Origin: Rhizophagus clarus
Taxonomy: Eukaryota > Glomeromycota > Glomeromycetes > Glomerales > Glomeraceae
NCBI GenBank assembly: GCA_015698045.1
Contig: BLAL01000297.1
Coordinates: forward strand, 1,116,001 to 1,180,000
DNA: 64,000 nucleotides
Reading direction: 5' to 3'
Part shown: positions 46,319-57,300 of the stretch, piece after piece
Layout: every line of letters begins with the position of its first letter
Numbering within the stretch: position 1 is the stretch's first letter
Notes under the pieces: generated by a model
Seen by the model: the letters and a program-made list of their open reading frames with translations, nothing else
Told to the model about the DNA's origin: nothing
Databases searched by the model: none
Made by a program: the position numbers and the translations under genes

Positions 46319-48876
46319 ATGGGCGACAAAGGGTAATTACAAATTTTTTCGTCAAATTGCCCAAGGAATTTCTTAAAAACATTTTTTTTTTTTTTTATTG
46401 AATTTATTTCAGAGATAAAAGAAAATCATGGTTTTTTTTTAACCCATTTTCGCAAATGGGTACGGACGAAAAAAGGTATTATACATAATTTTTTCGCTAA
46501 AATGGAACAAGAAATTATAAAATTCATTTTTTTTTTTTTATTGAATTTATTCAGAATCGGCAAAGACAACAACATTAATGGGAATGAAAATGAAACAAAT
46601 ACTACCACAACAGCGGAAACAACAAAATCTGGTTTATTTAATCAAATTATGAATGTATTTAGAAATGCTGAAACTGCAGTTGAAAATAGAGCTATTGCAT
46701 TTGAACATGCAGTATTTGAAGAAATTAAAAATTTTCATGAGATTTTCGAAGCATTTAAGGATTTAGAATCAAAAAAGTATCAAGATAAACTTAAAGATAA
46801 ATCACTTCATCCTGAAATCGAAAATGACGTAGAAATTAGAAATTCTAAAGATTTATGTAGAGAAGAAAAAGATTTTTTGAAAGAGAGGAAAGAACAAATA
46901 AAATCAAGTTTTGCAAAATATGTTGGAGTTAATATTGAAGAAATTGATGTTGATGATATTCCTGTAATTGCATTTGCTGGAAGTGGTGGCGGATTTAGAG
47001 CTATGATCGCCAACGCAGGTAAAAAAGATGTTTTATTATCTTAATGATTGATTAAAAGTTTAAAAATTTTTATCTAGCTTTTTTAAGAGCAACGCAAAGC
47101 TCCGGATTATATGATTGTGGTATTTATTCAGCTGGTAAGTTAATAAACCAGTTAAAAGACAATTAAATTTTTTTTATTCCATTAAATAATTAACACCATT
47201 ATATTTTTTTAGGAGTAAGTGGAGGTTGTTTGAGTATAGCACAACAATATACTTCATTACACGCTACAAAAAGCAATCCTGTTCAAAACTTATTAGATCA
47301 TTTAAAAACTCGTTTAAGTGAGCATATAGCAAATCCACACGGTATTTTTACAGATTTAACAGAAACTTCACATCCTAAAACAGCAGTTGAGTTGACATTT
47401 GGAGGATTATTTGAAAAAAAATATGCAAATTTGGAAGAAAGAATAATTGATATCTTTGGATCTTTATTAGCTGTCAAGCTATTACTTGGGAAAGATCCCA
47501 AGAAAGATCCCAACCGTCAGGAACCTGGGGAAGATCTCCAATCTCAGGATTTTAAATTAAGTCATCAAAAACGATATTTGGAAGGTGGCACGAGAATGAT
47601 GCCTATATACACCTCGTATGTATACCCAGAAGGTATTATCTTGAACCTCGCACAAATGAAAAAATGAAACTAAAATTTGACCTAATTTAGGGTGGAAGAG
47701 GGAAAAAAGAAACCGGGATCAGAAGATGTTGTTGTTTACGATTGGTATGAATTTACGCCATTTGAAATTGGTAGTGATAAATATGATGGTAAGAAACCTT
47801 TTTTTCTAAGCGATAAAAAATTTTGACAATTTTCTACCAATATATATTTTCACTTTTTATTTTTTTTTTCTTTAGCATGGATACCCACGTGGGCTTTTGG
47901 ACGCGAATTTAAATCCGGAAAGAGTATCAATAATTCACCGGAACAAAATATTAGTCAGTTACTTGGGTAAGTTTATAAATGTATTAAGATTAAATTGTTA
48001 CTTTTTCAATAAATTTATAATATATTTTTTCATAGAATGTTTGGCTCAGCACCATGTGCGCCTCTTAAAAATTATCTTGAAACTTTTAAAGATACTATAC
48101 ATAGTGGTTGGACAAAGGACAAAGTGACTAGTTTAGGTCGTGAAGTATGTTTCGTAATAAAAATTCTTTTGTTTATATATATATATATATATAATATAAT
48201 ATAATATAATATATACACTCATAACACATCTAAATTTTTCTCTCTATTAAAGTTTGGTTCTCTTTTAGGAGCCAATATGAAGGATGAAATTGAAGATCAA
48301 AATTTATTCCATCCGGCAGACAATTATTATCACGGATTTGATGCTAATCAATTAAAATTTAAATTACTCGATTCCGGAGTATCTGACGACTTGCCATTAT
48401 ATCCATTATCACGCCCAAATAGAGAAGTTGATATAATTATAGCATTTGATACTTCAGGTACAGTAAATAAACACAAAAAATTTGAAGAGAACCAAAAAAG
48501 GCATGCATCATATAGAGGAATAAAAATTGAAGAACGTGATGTGAAAAGTAAATATTGTGAAATCTATAATTATTATTTACCTGTGGAAAGCAAAGATGAT
48601 AGTAAATATACCGCTCACCTTTGCACATTTTTCTATATACCTTATTTACCTAATGATAAGGTCAAGAAAATTGATAAGGTCAATGAAAATTTCAACCCTT
48701 GTAAAGATTTTTTTATGACTAAGTTTACCTACAGTGAAGAAGAAGTTAATTTAATGATTAGTTTGGCCGAAAAAAATTGGTTAGAAGCCGCTGAAGAAAA
48801 GGTCAAACCTATTATTATTGAAACTTGGAAGAAGAAAAGAGATGCTAGGATTGCTAGGTCTAAAAATTTAAAATGA
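46319..48876 (+). CDS. Cytosolic phospholipase A2 / lysophospholipase-like protein, eight exons
   Basis: Hydrolyses fatty-acyl esters of phospholipids or lysophospholipids. Best exon model: 46319-46332, 46555-47018, 47078-47134, 47213-47632, 47699-47788, 47876-47966, 48036-48144, 48253-48876; 622 aa with no stop. Motifs of the cPLA2/PLA2_B catalytic fold: GSGGGFRAM (residues 147-155, oxyanion loop), GVSGGC with nucleophile Ser181, YDWYEFTPFEIGS, AWIPTWAFGREF, MFGSAPCAPL, and DSGVSDDLPLYPL with catalytic Asp455. The N-terminal 100 residues are helical and charged; there is no C2 domain and no clear signal peptide, so probably cytosolic. The 14-nt first exon was preferred over an ATG at 46502 because the latter runs through a T-rich 3' splice site. 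The exon 4/5 junction is the least certain. Confidence 0.88.
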
Positions 48877-49914
48877 TAATTTAACATTAGATTCAAAAAT
48901 TATTTTTTTTTATACATTTCATTTAAATACTTCATCGGTTATATTTTTTGAATTATATGTATTATGTATTTACCATATACTAAAATTAAAATGCATTTTA
49001 AAATCACGTTCATATAAATCAACTGGAGTGCTCAATAAAAAATTTTTCTCATGCAATAATTTCACTTCATTCTAAGTCCTGCCCGATATCAACTAATCTA
49101 GCTACCTTGTTATTCGATTCCGAAGTGCCAAATAAGTGATTTATCCGGTATCACTGCCTCATTTATTTAAAAAATCACGTGATATCGTATATTTTTTTTG
49201 ATCATAAATATCTAATCACGAATATCTGTAAAGGTCATTCATAAATTATTAACAATAAAAATTTTCTCATTTTTAATTTATTACATAAATCTTTTATTTT
49301 ATTTTTTAAAAAATTGAAAGAGATATTACGCCTAAACAAATTATTGAAGCAAATTATGAAGCTTTTAATCTTACCAAAGTTGCAAGTTTCATTATAACTC
49401 ATCAATCTTTTTCATTACAGGAAAGGCTTTAGAAGAAATGTAAGTACATTAAAGATTTTTCTTTAAGATCGTAACATTATTATAAAATTATTATTTGCTA
49501 TTTAAAAAAGGGCACTTTGAAGATTTATAGAAATTGATGTAAAAATTTTGGAGTTTTTTTCGCACCCAAGTCAAATGATCGACATAGTTTATAAGCTAAA
49601 GATTTGTGCACAAAACCTCAGCCAAGAAACTGTCCATGGACAGACCTGACCATGGGAATTTGATTGGTTAATATTTTATTAATTTTAACTGGCCAAATAA
49701 GGCAATTTAATAATTTCTGAGCACAAATTTGCCTATAAACCAGCATTCAAGGATTGCATCGGTATGTATTTTGTATTACATTATGACCAAAAAAGTCAAA
49801 AAAATTTATATTGTAATTTTGGCCAAAATTAAGATGATCAAATTAGTATAGCCAGAATTAAGCAAAAACCATCTGGATAAAATTGTCCATCTGTTTACAT
49901 GAACCAATCAAAAA
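48877..49914. other. AT-rich intergenic region
   Basis: No gene supported. A piece at 49320-49440 reads like a small exon remnant (DITPKQIIEANYEAFNLTK, then a TTTTCATTACAG acceptor-like site) but is too short to classify. A (CT)n run at 49919-49936 leads into the third LINE. Confidence 0.55.
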
Positions 49915-50014
49915 AAAAATCTCTCTCTCTCTCTCCCTTGCCCATTTTTTTACGAGAAAGATAAAATTTATTTTCGTTTACTAAAACACTAAGTTTTCAC
50001 TTCCACCGTCTATT

Positions 50015-51878
50015 ATGACTAAACCTAGGAAGTCCGCTTCCCCTCGCACTCCCCCCGGAAGCAGTTCTACCACCAGTTCACGCTCTGGTCCTCTTGCACA
50101 AGTTGCTTCAACCTCAGCTGCTCTTGCTTCGGTAAGTTTGGCAAGTGGAACTTCTGATACGATCAATAGCACTGACTCCAACCTGGTTAAAAGAGCTTGT
50201 ACTGACCTCTCTAACCCTATGGACACTACGCCACCTGCCAGCGATACGATTATTCCTCCAGACCCTACTGCACCACATATTGAAAATGCGTCTTTGTTTT
50301 CTTCTATACTTTCGCCAGAGTCTTTTCCCGTCTCTCACATCCCTATTATTACTATTACACAAAATACAGATCTTCAGCCCTCTTCTGTTATCTCACAATC
50401 ACTACCGATCACTGCGGACTCTTCTTTGTCCTCTTCCATACATGCTTCTTCTGAAAAAGGCAAAGACAAGAATGTTTCCTTTGTTGAACGTGCTGTCTCA
50501 CCTGTTGCTGCAGATGCCGCCCTTAAAACTTCTTCACATAAGTATTACACTGTGGCTACTCCTAACTCAGTTGACCAATTTTGGTCACACTTCAAATTTA
50601 ATGTGGACACTTGTAACGCTGATGATGGCTTATTTTGCAAATACCCTCTTACACAGTCAAACACGCTGCTAGAGTACAGATGCGAACAAACGTATCTTAG
50701 TTTATTTTTGATCAAAATCTGATCTTGAAGCCGCAGTTACTTCTGTCCTTCCCAAACTACATGGCTTGCAATTTCATCCTCACGATCCTGATATCATCAA
50801 ACAGGACGAAGAAACTTGTTCCATTTTTGTTTCAGACATTTCTTTGTTCATTTCTGAACTTTAATTACGCTCTGCTTTCTCCCAGTTTGGCAATGTTGCA
50901 AAATGCAAAATGTTCATGAAAAAACTCTATCAGAATGCCATCCTTACCTTTGACTCTATGGAGCAAATCAATACCTTCGATGATATTTGATATGCCTGGT
51001 GCTGTGGCCATTGTCTCAGAGTCATTCCATATTCATATAATGCCGATCAATGTGATCTCTGTCGTTGTCACATGGCCCTTTTCGCTGGACTTCCTAAAGG
51101 AACTGTTGCAGCTGATTTGGCTTTCCTTGTCGATGAACTTAGAGGAAAATCTGTCACTTTACCATTCTCTCCAAATTCATACCATCCTAAACCATATGCG
51201 TACATTACTTTCGCTTCTGAAGTACAGATAACTTGCGCTATAGATATCTCATGTGCTTTTCATGATAAAGCCCTTACTTGGCACCTCCCCTCAGATGTCA
51301 CCCAACTTTGCCACATTTGTGATCGGAAAAATTGTTCTCCTGATCAATGTCCTTCCAGACCCAAACATGCTGGTCCTAAGCAGGACCAACCCCTCACGCA
51401 ATTATACCGCTACTTTAAGCCTGCTTAATACTGGAATACTGGTAATTCTTCCCAAGATAACTGTTTTACAAGATCCAGCTCTACAAACACTGGTCCATCT
51501 GAATCTCGTAACAGCTCCAATCATCGTTCAAACTCCAGAAACAAACCAGCTTCTCAGTATTCTCAACAATGACCGTGGAATAAAGTTGTTGCCCCTCATC
51601 CTCCCAAGCAACATGGTTCCTTCTCGTTTCCCACTCAGAATAATTCGCACATGCAGTATGACTCTTCTTTCCACGAGGATTCAACCCTTCTCTATGAAAA
51701 AGTTACTACCCTTAAAGACTCAATTGTACGTATCACTTTGGAATATAACCGTCTTAACGCTATCATCACCCAACTGGTTACTCGCATGAATAACGTTGAA
51801 TTGAAAGTGGATTTTCTTTTCAACAACCCACCCAAAGTCTCAGCTCCTCCTTGTCGTCCTTTAGTCAGTGAATCGTAG
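50015..51878 (+). pseudogene. LINE family 3 ORF1 (zinc-knuckle protein), frameshifted
   Basis: ATG at 50015. The first frame (235 codons) encodes a long disordered Ser/Thr/Pro-rich N-terminus, then the start of a folded region (YYTVATPNSVDQFWSHFKF). After a frame change near 50640 further pieces follow: an RRM-like segment in 51072-51428 (AYITFASEVQITCAIDISCAF), the all-cysteine zinc knuckle CHICDRKNCSPDQC (about 51311-51352), and, after another frame change, a C-terminal coiled coil (LKDSIVRITLEYNRLNAIITQLVTRMNNVELKVDFLF, 51710-51820). The domain order and the CxxCxxxxCxxxxC knuckle match family 1 ORF1, though the sequences differ widely, so the two families are related. At least three frame changes make it inactive. 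Confidence 0.72.
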
Positions 51879-51893
51879 GATGATGAAGTAGCC

Positions 51894-52060
51894 ATGAATG
51901 ACCTTGCATCGTCTCCTGCTCCCCGCTCACCTATTCTTCTTGCGTCTGATGATTCTTCTATAGATTACACCAATACGTGCTCCCACCTGGACTTCTCTGA
52001 TATTATAGATATGCAAAGATCTCTTGGCTCAGCTCTTAGTAACATCAGAAAATTTTATAG
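51894..52060 (+). pseudogene. LINE family 3 ORF2, N-terminal fragment
   Basis: ATG at 51894, 15 nt after the ORF1 stop, as in family 1 where ORF1 and ORF2 nearly touch. About 55 codons of Ser/Asp-rich leader (MNDLASSPAPRSPILLASDD...), comparable to the disordered leader before the endonuclease of family 1 ORF2. The LINE-like sequence ends at about 52060 within repeat DNA; the endonuclease is missing. Confidence 0.5.
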
Positions 52061-52470
52061 TGTGAAAAGTTATGCAAGATTACGCATTGTAATATTTCGT
52101 AAGTTTTCAGATCTGCTGCAAGTTTGCGGAACAGTAATATTTCGTAACTTTTTAAAATATTTCAAAATATTATAATATGCAAAGTTTTGTAATTTTACAG
52201 TTTGTAATATTCTGTAATTTTACGCATTCGCAATATTTTATAATTTTACATAATATTTCGTAAGTTTCTAGACCTGCCGCAAGTTTGCATAAGCGTAATA
52301 TTTTGTAACTTTTTAAAATATTTCAAAATATTATGATATGCGAAGTTTCATAATTTTACAGTTCATAATATTGGGTAATTTTATTGCGTAATATTTCGCA
52401 ACTTTTTAAAATATTTTGATGATTCGTAATTTTACATAAATATTTTGTAATGTTTCAAAATTCATTTTTG
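52035..52470. repeat. TAATATTTCGTAACTTTTTAAAATATTTC tandem repeat
   Basis: Two and a half units of about 170 bp. Shared pieces: AATATTTCGTAAGTTT, AGA(T/C)CTGC(T/C)GCAAGTTTGC, TAACTTTTTAAAATATTTCAAAATATTAT. Contains the self-complementary CGCAAGTTTGCG type core. It directly truncates LINE family 3. Confidence 0.82.
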
Positions 52471-52609
52471 TACTATAAGTTTATATAATATATATTTTAT
52501 TAGATATAATATAAATTAAATTATAAAAAATTACAAGTATTTATTACTATATACAGAATATATAAAAGTAAAAAAAGAAAGAGTAATGATACAATTAAAT
52601 ATAAAAAGA

Positions 52610-53060
52610 AGAGAAACAGCTATAGTAACGTTAGTATTAGATATAAAGATAAAAGAAATATTGTTAGTATTGTTAGTATTAAGGTAAAAAGAGTTAAAGA
52701 AACAGTAAAAGGAGTAAAAGAAACATGGATATTATCGTTAGTATTAAAGTACAAGTAAAAAGGAATAAAGAAAACGTAGATAGTATTGTTAGTATTATGA
52801 CATAAAGTAACAAAGAGGTAAAAAAAAACGCGTTAATATTAAAATAATTAGTATTAATAAATAAATATTTCTATACCTGCAAAGTAATTGAACAAAAGAA
52901 TAAAGAAATAAAGAGAAAGGAAAAAATAAACATGTTGTTAGTATTGTTAGTATCGTTAGTATTAAAGTACAAGTAAAAAGGAATAAAGGAAACATGGATA
53001 TTATTGTTAGTATTACGATACAAAGTAACAAAGAGGTAAAAAAAAATGAAAATAATTAGT
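52610..53060. repeat. GTTAGTATTAAAGTACAAGTAAAAAGGAATAAAG tandem repeat
   Basis: Loose tandem array of units with GTTAGTATT, AAGTACAAGTAAAAAGG and AAAGAAACATGGATATTATC segments; a stretch of about 180 bp is repeated (52725-52905 against 52955-53090). No gene. Confidence 0.8.
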
Positions 53061-53282
53061 ATTAATAAACAAATATTTCTATACTTACAAAGCAATAAAT
53101 TATGAAATATATGTAAATATATTGTATATAATTAAAGAAATAATAGAAAGAAGAGACAAAAAAATTAAAAATATTGAACAAAAGAATAAAGAAATAAGAG
53201 ACAAAAATAAATAAGACAAAAAACGCGTGATTAAATCACATGCAAGGATCAGCCTAATTTTGATTGGCCAGAAAATACAATA

Positions 53283-53515
53283 CTGTCATGCACAATTATT
53301 AAATATCATCACCTTATGATAAATAAAAATTACCAGCATAACACCACAAATTTTGTGTTTAATTTGTGTTTAATTTGTGTTGATAATTCTGGTAAAAAAT
53401 TATTAATTTTGGCCAAATTTTGTTAAATTTGTTAAATTTGTATTGAATTTGTATTGCGTAATTTTTTATTTATCACAAGAGGATGATATTTAGTAATTGC
53501 ATGCATGTACGATGT
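53283..53515. repeat. Foldback (MITE-like) element
   Basis: CATGCACAATTATTAAATATCATCACCTTATGATAAATAAAAATTA at 53295-53340 has a near-complement at 53459-53511. About 120 bases of CACAAATTTT/TTAATTTGTG and TTTGTTAAATTTG repeats lie between the arms. Only one arm is present in the left-hand copy (16385-16440), so the element edges and the long inverted repeat do not coincide exactly. Confidence 0.7.
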
Positions 53516-54117
53516 ACAAGATTTTTTTTATGATTTTTTTAAGAAATGTACACAAAATATTTAATCAGAATATAATTGTTTTATTTTTAAATATGATATA
53601 TTGATATTTATATTTAAAACAATTAAACATGTACATGATTTTCAATTATTTTTAATTGAAATGAAACTAAAATCAAACTAAGATTTTTTTTTATTTTTTG
53701 ATTTAATCATGATATTTATATTTAGATAATTCATATTCGCATGAGATTTAATTAATATGTTTAATGATGAAAAGTGTAATAAATTAAATTTTAATTAAAA
53801 CGAGAAATAAAATCAAACCAAATAGGTATTGTTCAAATTTTATTTAAAGTGACATTTTACGACTTTCTTTCAAATTTTTACTCATCCCAAAATCAAATTA
53901 TAAAAATCAAATCTAAACTAATAATGCCTCACCACACACATTCACGTCGTTCCCACTATAACGTCCATTGGAACTGGGCTATGATGGATGAACTTGTTGA
54001 CATATGCCGAGATAGAAACCGCACCTACCACAATATTAATGGTAGAAGCCGCTATAATTTTTGGGACTCTGTTGCCAATAGGTTCGTATGACTAATATCT
54101 ATAATTTTTTTAAGAAA
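53365..54117. repeat. Right arm of the long inverted repeat
   Basis: Inverted counterpart of 15689-16556. It ends at 54117, exactly where the tail of LINE copy C begins, mirroring the left side. Confidence 0.85.
53924..54091 (+). CDS. Small Myb/SANT-like DNA-binding protein, copy 2
   Basis: 55 codons from ATG at 53924, stop TGA at 54089-54091. Same layout as the copy at 15715-15882: basic leader, HWNWAMMDELVDICRDRNRTY helix, then YNFWDSVANRFV recognition-helix pattern. The two copies differ at about a dozen residues, many of them conservative (DEL(I/V), N(R/Y), (I/V)), which may hint at past selection. The LINE tail starts 26 nt after the stop, so the insertion lies in the 3' UTR. Confidence 0.5.
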   Translation: MPHHTHSRRSHYNVHWNWAMMDELVDICRDRNRTYHNINGRSRYNFWDSVANRFV

Positions 54118-54383
54118 GAATTTAAATTCAAGGCAAACGTAGCATAGTAGCCTTTATCTTTATTAATTATCATTAAATCGATACAATTTACACACCGTAA
54201 AAGGAACAAATAAAACAAAATTAACTAAAAATAAAACTATATAGTCTTCTAAGTAAAAATAAAGTAATAAAATTAATCTAAAAAGAAAAATTCGCATTAC
54301 ACTAAATTTCCCTAGATCTTCCCCCTTGATATATTCCAACCAAAGTAGAAGCAACTATGCTAACATAATAACGGATAAAACGC

Positions 54384-57300
54384 TCACTGTAAAAATCGAC
54401 ATCCCATCCAGCAAAAGCAGTTACTAAGTAGCACCGTTAGACAACCTATTAAACCCAATGAAATGATTATATCATGGTAATCCTTGAATCATCGAGCTCT
54501 TAATCCAATCAGTTCCAGAGTCACGTGAAATCACGAAATGGGTCGGAAAAGATAAAGATGAGAAAGGCACATACGAAGTAGCAGGCAAATTAGAAGGCCG
54601 AGGAGTAGTTTTCAATTTGAGGGTGATGTTCATCGCATCTTCCCATTTACTTTTGTCATAAGTACGCAGATTCCAAATGCGTGTTCTAAGCTTCTGGATA
54701 AAGTTGTTGTGAATCGCAGCTACGACCTTCATAGCTGACTGTCTGGGAATAGATAAGTCAACAAATAAATCAACAAAGGCTCTGGGTAAACAGCCCCTGA
54801 TGAGCACGTAAGAGGATTAATTAGAAGAAGAAATAGTCCAACAAGAGAGAGAAGAAAGCTTTCTGAGCATAGGTGTGGGGTCCATGTCAGCCAATTCTCC
54901 AGCTTCGTGGAGCTTGGAAAACAAGTGATTTTGGTAGGTTTGCAAAATTTGATGCATAACAGTACGGCGTTTGGCACAAAGGATGAGATGTATCAAGTCT
55001 TCGCTGCGATCACGGCATAAATGGCATGTTAAAAGATTAATATAAAGATCAGGACGAGTAAGTTTCAATGTTTCCAGGAGGGGCAAATCATCGAGAAAAA
55101 GTTTAAACTTGAAGGTATAATGTCTTAGAGCATGGTGAGCTTGGAAGAAAGCATCATGAACTGGAGAAAAATTGAGAGCAACCCAAGTAAGTTCCCAGTC
55201 AACTACATAGTCATCCTTATTACACAAACAAAATGTAAATTGAAAACGTTTGAGTGATAAAAGGTCCTTCATGAAGGTAGCCTAATAATATAGCTTGAAA
55301 AAACGCCTAGGGTTGGATTCACAAACAACATCATCATAGACCAGGCGGACATTATGCGAAGAAGTATAATCAGCCACCAGGAGAAGAATGGCGTCATCTG
55401 AGTGATGTGCAGAATTTGCGAGAGAATCGGTAAATTCATTCCAATAATTCCCATCATAGCCTTTGACCTTAACGGGAAAAATCATAAGTCATTTCGCTTA
55501 AATGAAACGCTCAATGGAGGCTCACAGTTCGAAATTGGTAATCTTGTAGTATAAATGACTGTTAGTATAGAAAAAAGAGGCATATAAACGCAAACCATCA
55601 ATGGTAGCTTGAAAATCTGTGTAAATAGAAATGGTAGAATCAACCAGAGAGACGCTTAAAGCAGCATAAATCGCAGCAGCTTCCGCTCTGGTGAAGGAGG
55701 GCCAATTTCGTATAGTACCATGTGCATATGTAGCGCCAGAGTTTAGGTATCCAGCATTATGAATTATCTGGACCCAAGACCAGCCCATCGAGACTTCAGG
55801 TGATCTGAGGTTTATAAGAGAACTATCAGTATAATAACGGTAATGAGAACCTGATGGTAGAATAACAGGAGAAGGGAGTCTAGACAAGTCACTTAGAGGA
55901 GAAGGCCTAATTAAAGCGTTATTAACTACAGAAGAAGAAAAAAAAAATCTGGAGAAATATTGAGACGTCTATAATAAGGAACTACTGTATTACAAAAGTC
56001 AGCTCACGAGTAGGATGAAATAACTTCCGTGGTAGTTTATTGAATACGCTCACAATTGGTAAGGAGAATCAGAGATTTTAACAAAGAAATCGTGAAAGTA
56101 CAGCTAGGCGTAACAGCAGTATATTTGTTGGCTGAAGGGAAGGGAACATGAGTATCACAGCCTGGGCATAGGTGAAGGCGGATAACATTACCAGAAGAGG
56201 AGAGACAATCAGATATCCAATGAACAATTATACAGGTATCTTTCTTGGGCTGGACGCTAAGCTGTTTGTCAAAGAGAGGAGCATCATTACCATTAAGTGT
56301 AATGAGTCAGTGTCTATTCTTTTGCGTGGTAGTAGCACCAGGAACTAAATTGATGGTAGAAGTAGTAGAAAGAGAACACACATAACGATCACATAAATGA
56401 TCGTGAGAATCAGGAAGTGTAGTATTGGTCTTAATGTCCAGATACCATTTGTGAGAAAGAGAATGGCCACATTTATCTGCTAATTAGGCAATATAGGTGG
56501 TCCAATAAGCAGTCCAAGAAATGAGATGGGAGCCGGAAGGCGTAATCAATTGTGATAAATAATAAAGATAGCGTTTTTGCAGAACTTTAAGACAAGCTTT
56601 AAAGACTTTTGGGCTTATACACAAATACAAAGGGATATGGCCAGGCAGAGTAAGATCCAGAAAGGATGAAGTAGAGTTAGCATGTTGCATATGGAAGGGG
56701 ATAGAAACCATAGAAGCAATAGTACAAGCGATATAATCACACTTGAACGTAATCATATGGGACCATAAAGACCAATCATTCACCTTTAAAAGAGAAATAG
56801 GGATCAAAAACCTAAATTGAATTAACAATAATCTATAAATAAATAAACGTTGAATAAAGGGAGTAGAAGAATTAACCATCAAAAATAAATTGTTAATATG
56901 GCATTGGATTATATGAGAAAACAAATTTATTAAGCCCAAAGCTTGGGAAAGATATAAAATGGGGTTAGGAAGAGAACGAGAAAAATTTGCCTTTTGTTTC
57001 ACCAGCAAACGTATCAGTCTCATAGCAGTGTAACAATCTTTTTCAGAGAGGTGAGTAATTTGCATCTGATATTCAAGTTTAGGAACAAGCACTGTATTAT
57101 AGAGATAAATTACTTGTTTGGCAGATAGTCTAGCCGGACGGAGAGTAGTGGCAAAAGAATTATACTCACCAGTGATTTGTTTTTTAACGAAATCTTGAGA
57201 TCCTTTGATATTAAACCATACCCCTAAAAACTGAAATGAAGAAGTAATAGAGATAGGAGTAACAGATATAGAGGAAAGGCTATTTAAAGGAGATAGTTCT

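Larger units (their letters stand above)
49915..52060 (+). mobile_element. LINE family 3, 5' part only
   Basis: Starts after a (CT)n run, carries an ORF1-type region (50015-51878) and the beginning of an ORF2 (51894 on), then stops abruptly at about 52060 where a satellite begins. Endonuclease and RT are absent. Loss of the 3' part is the reverse of normal LINE 5' truncation, so it was cut by a later rearrangement or insertion. Codon and GC content resemble family 1. Confidence 0.75.

Noticed and set aside
49320-49445. An additional host exon upstream of the third LINE
   Set aside because: The open stretch is about 60 bases, and no matching donor or neighbouring exon could be joined.
15689-54117. 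A 38-kb giant transposon bounded by long terminal inverted repeats
   Set aside because: The inverted arms are a dispersed-looking repeat with its own ORF. The interior is a patchwork of independently inserted elements and a host gene, and there is no target-site duplication or captain-type recombinase at either edge.
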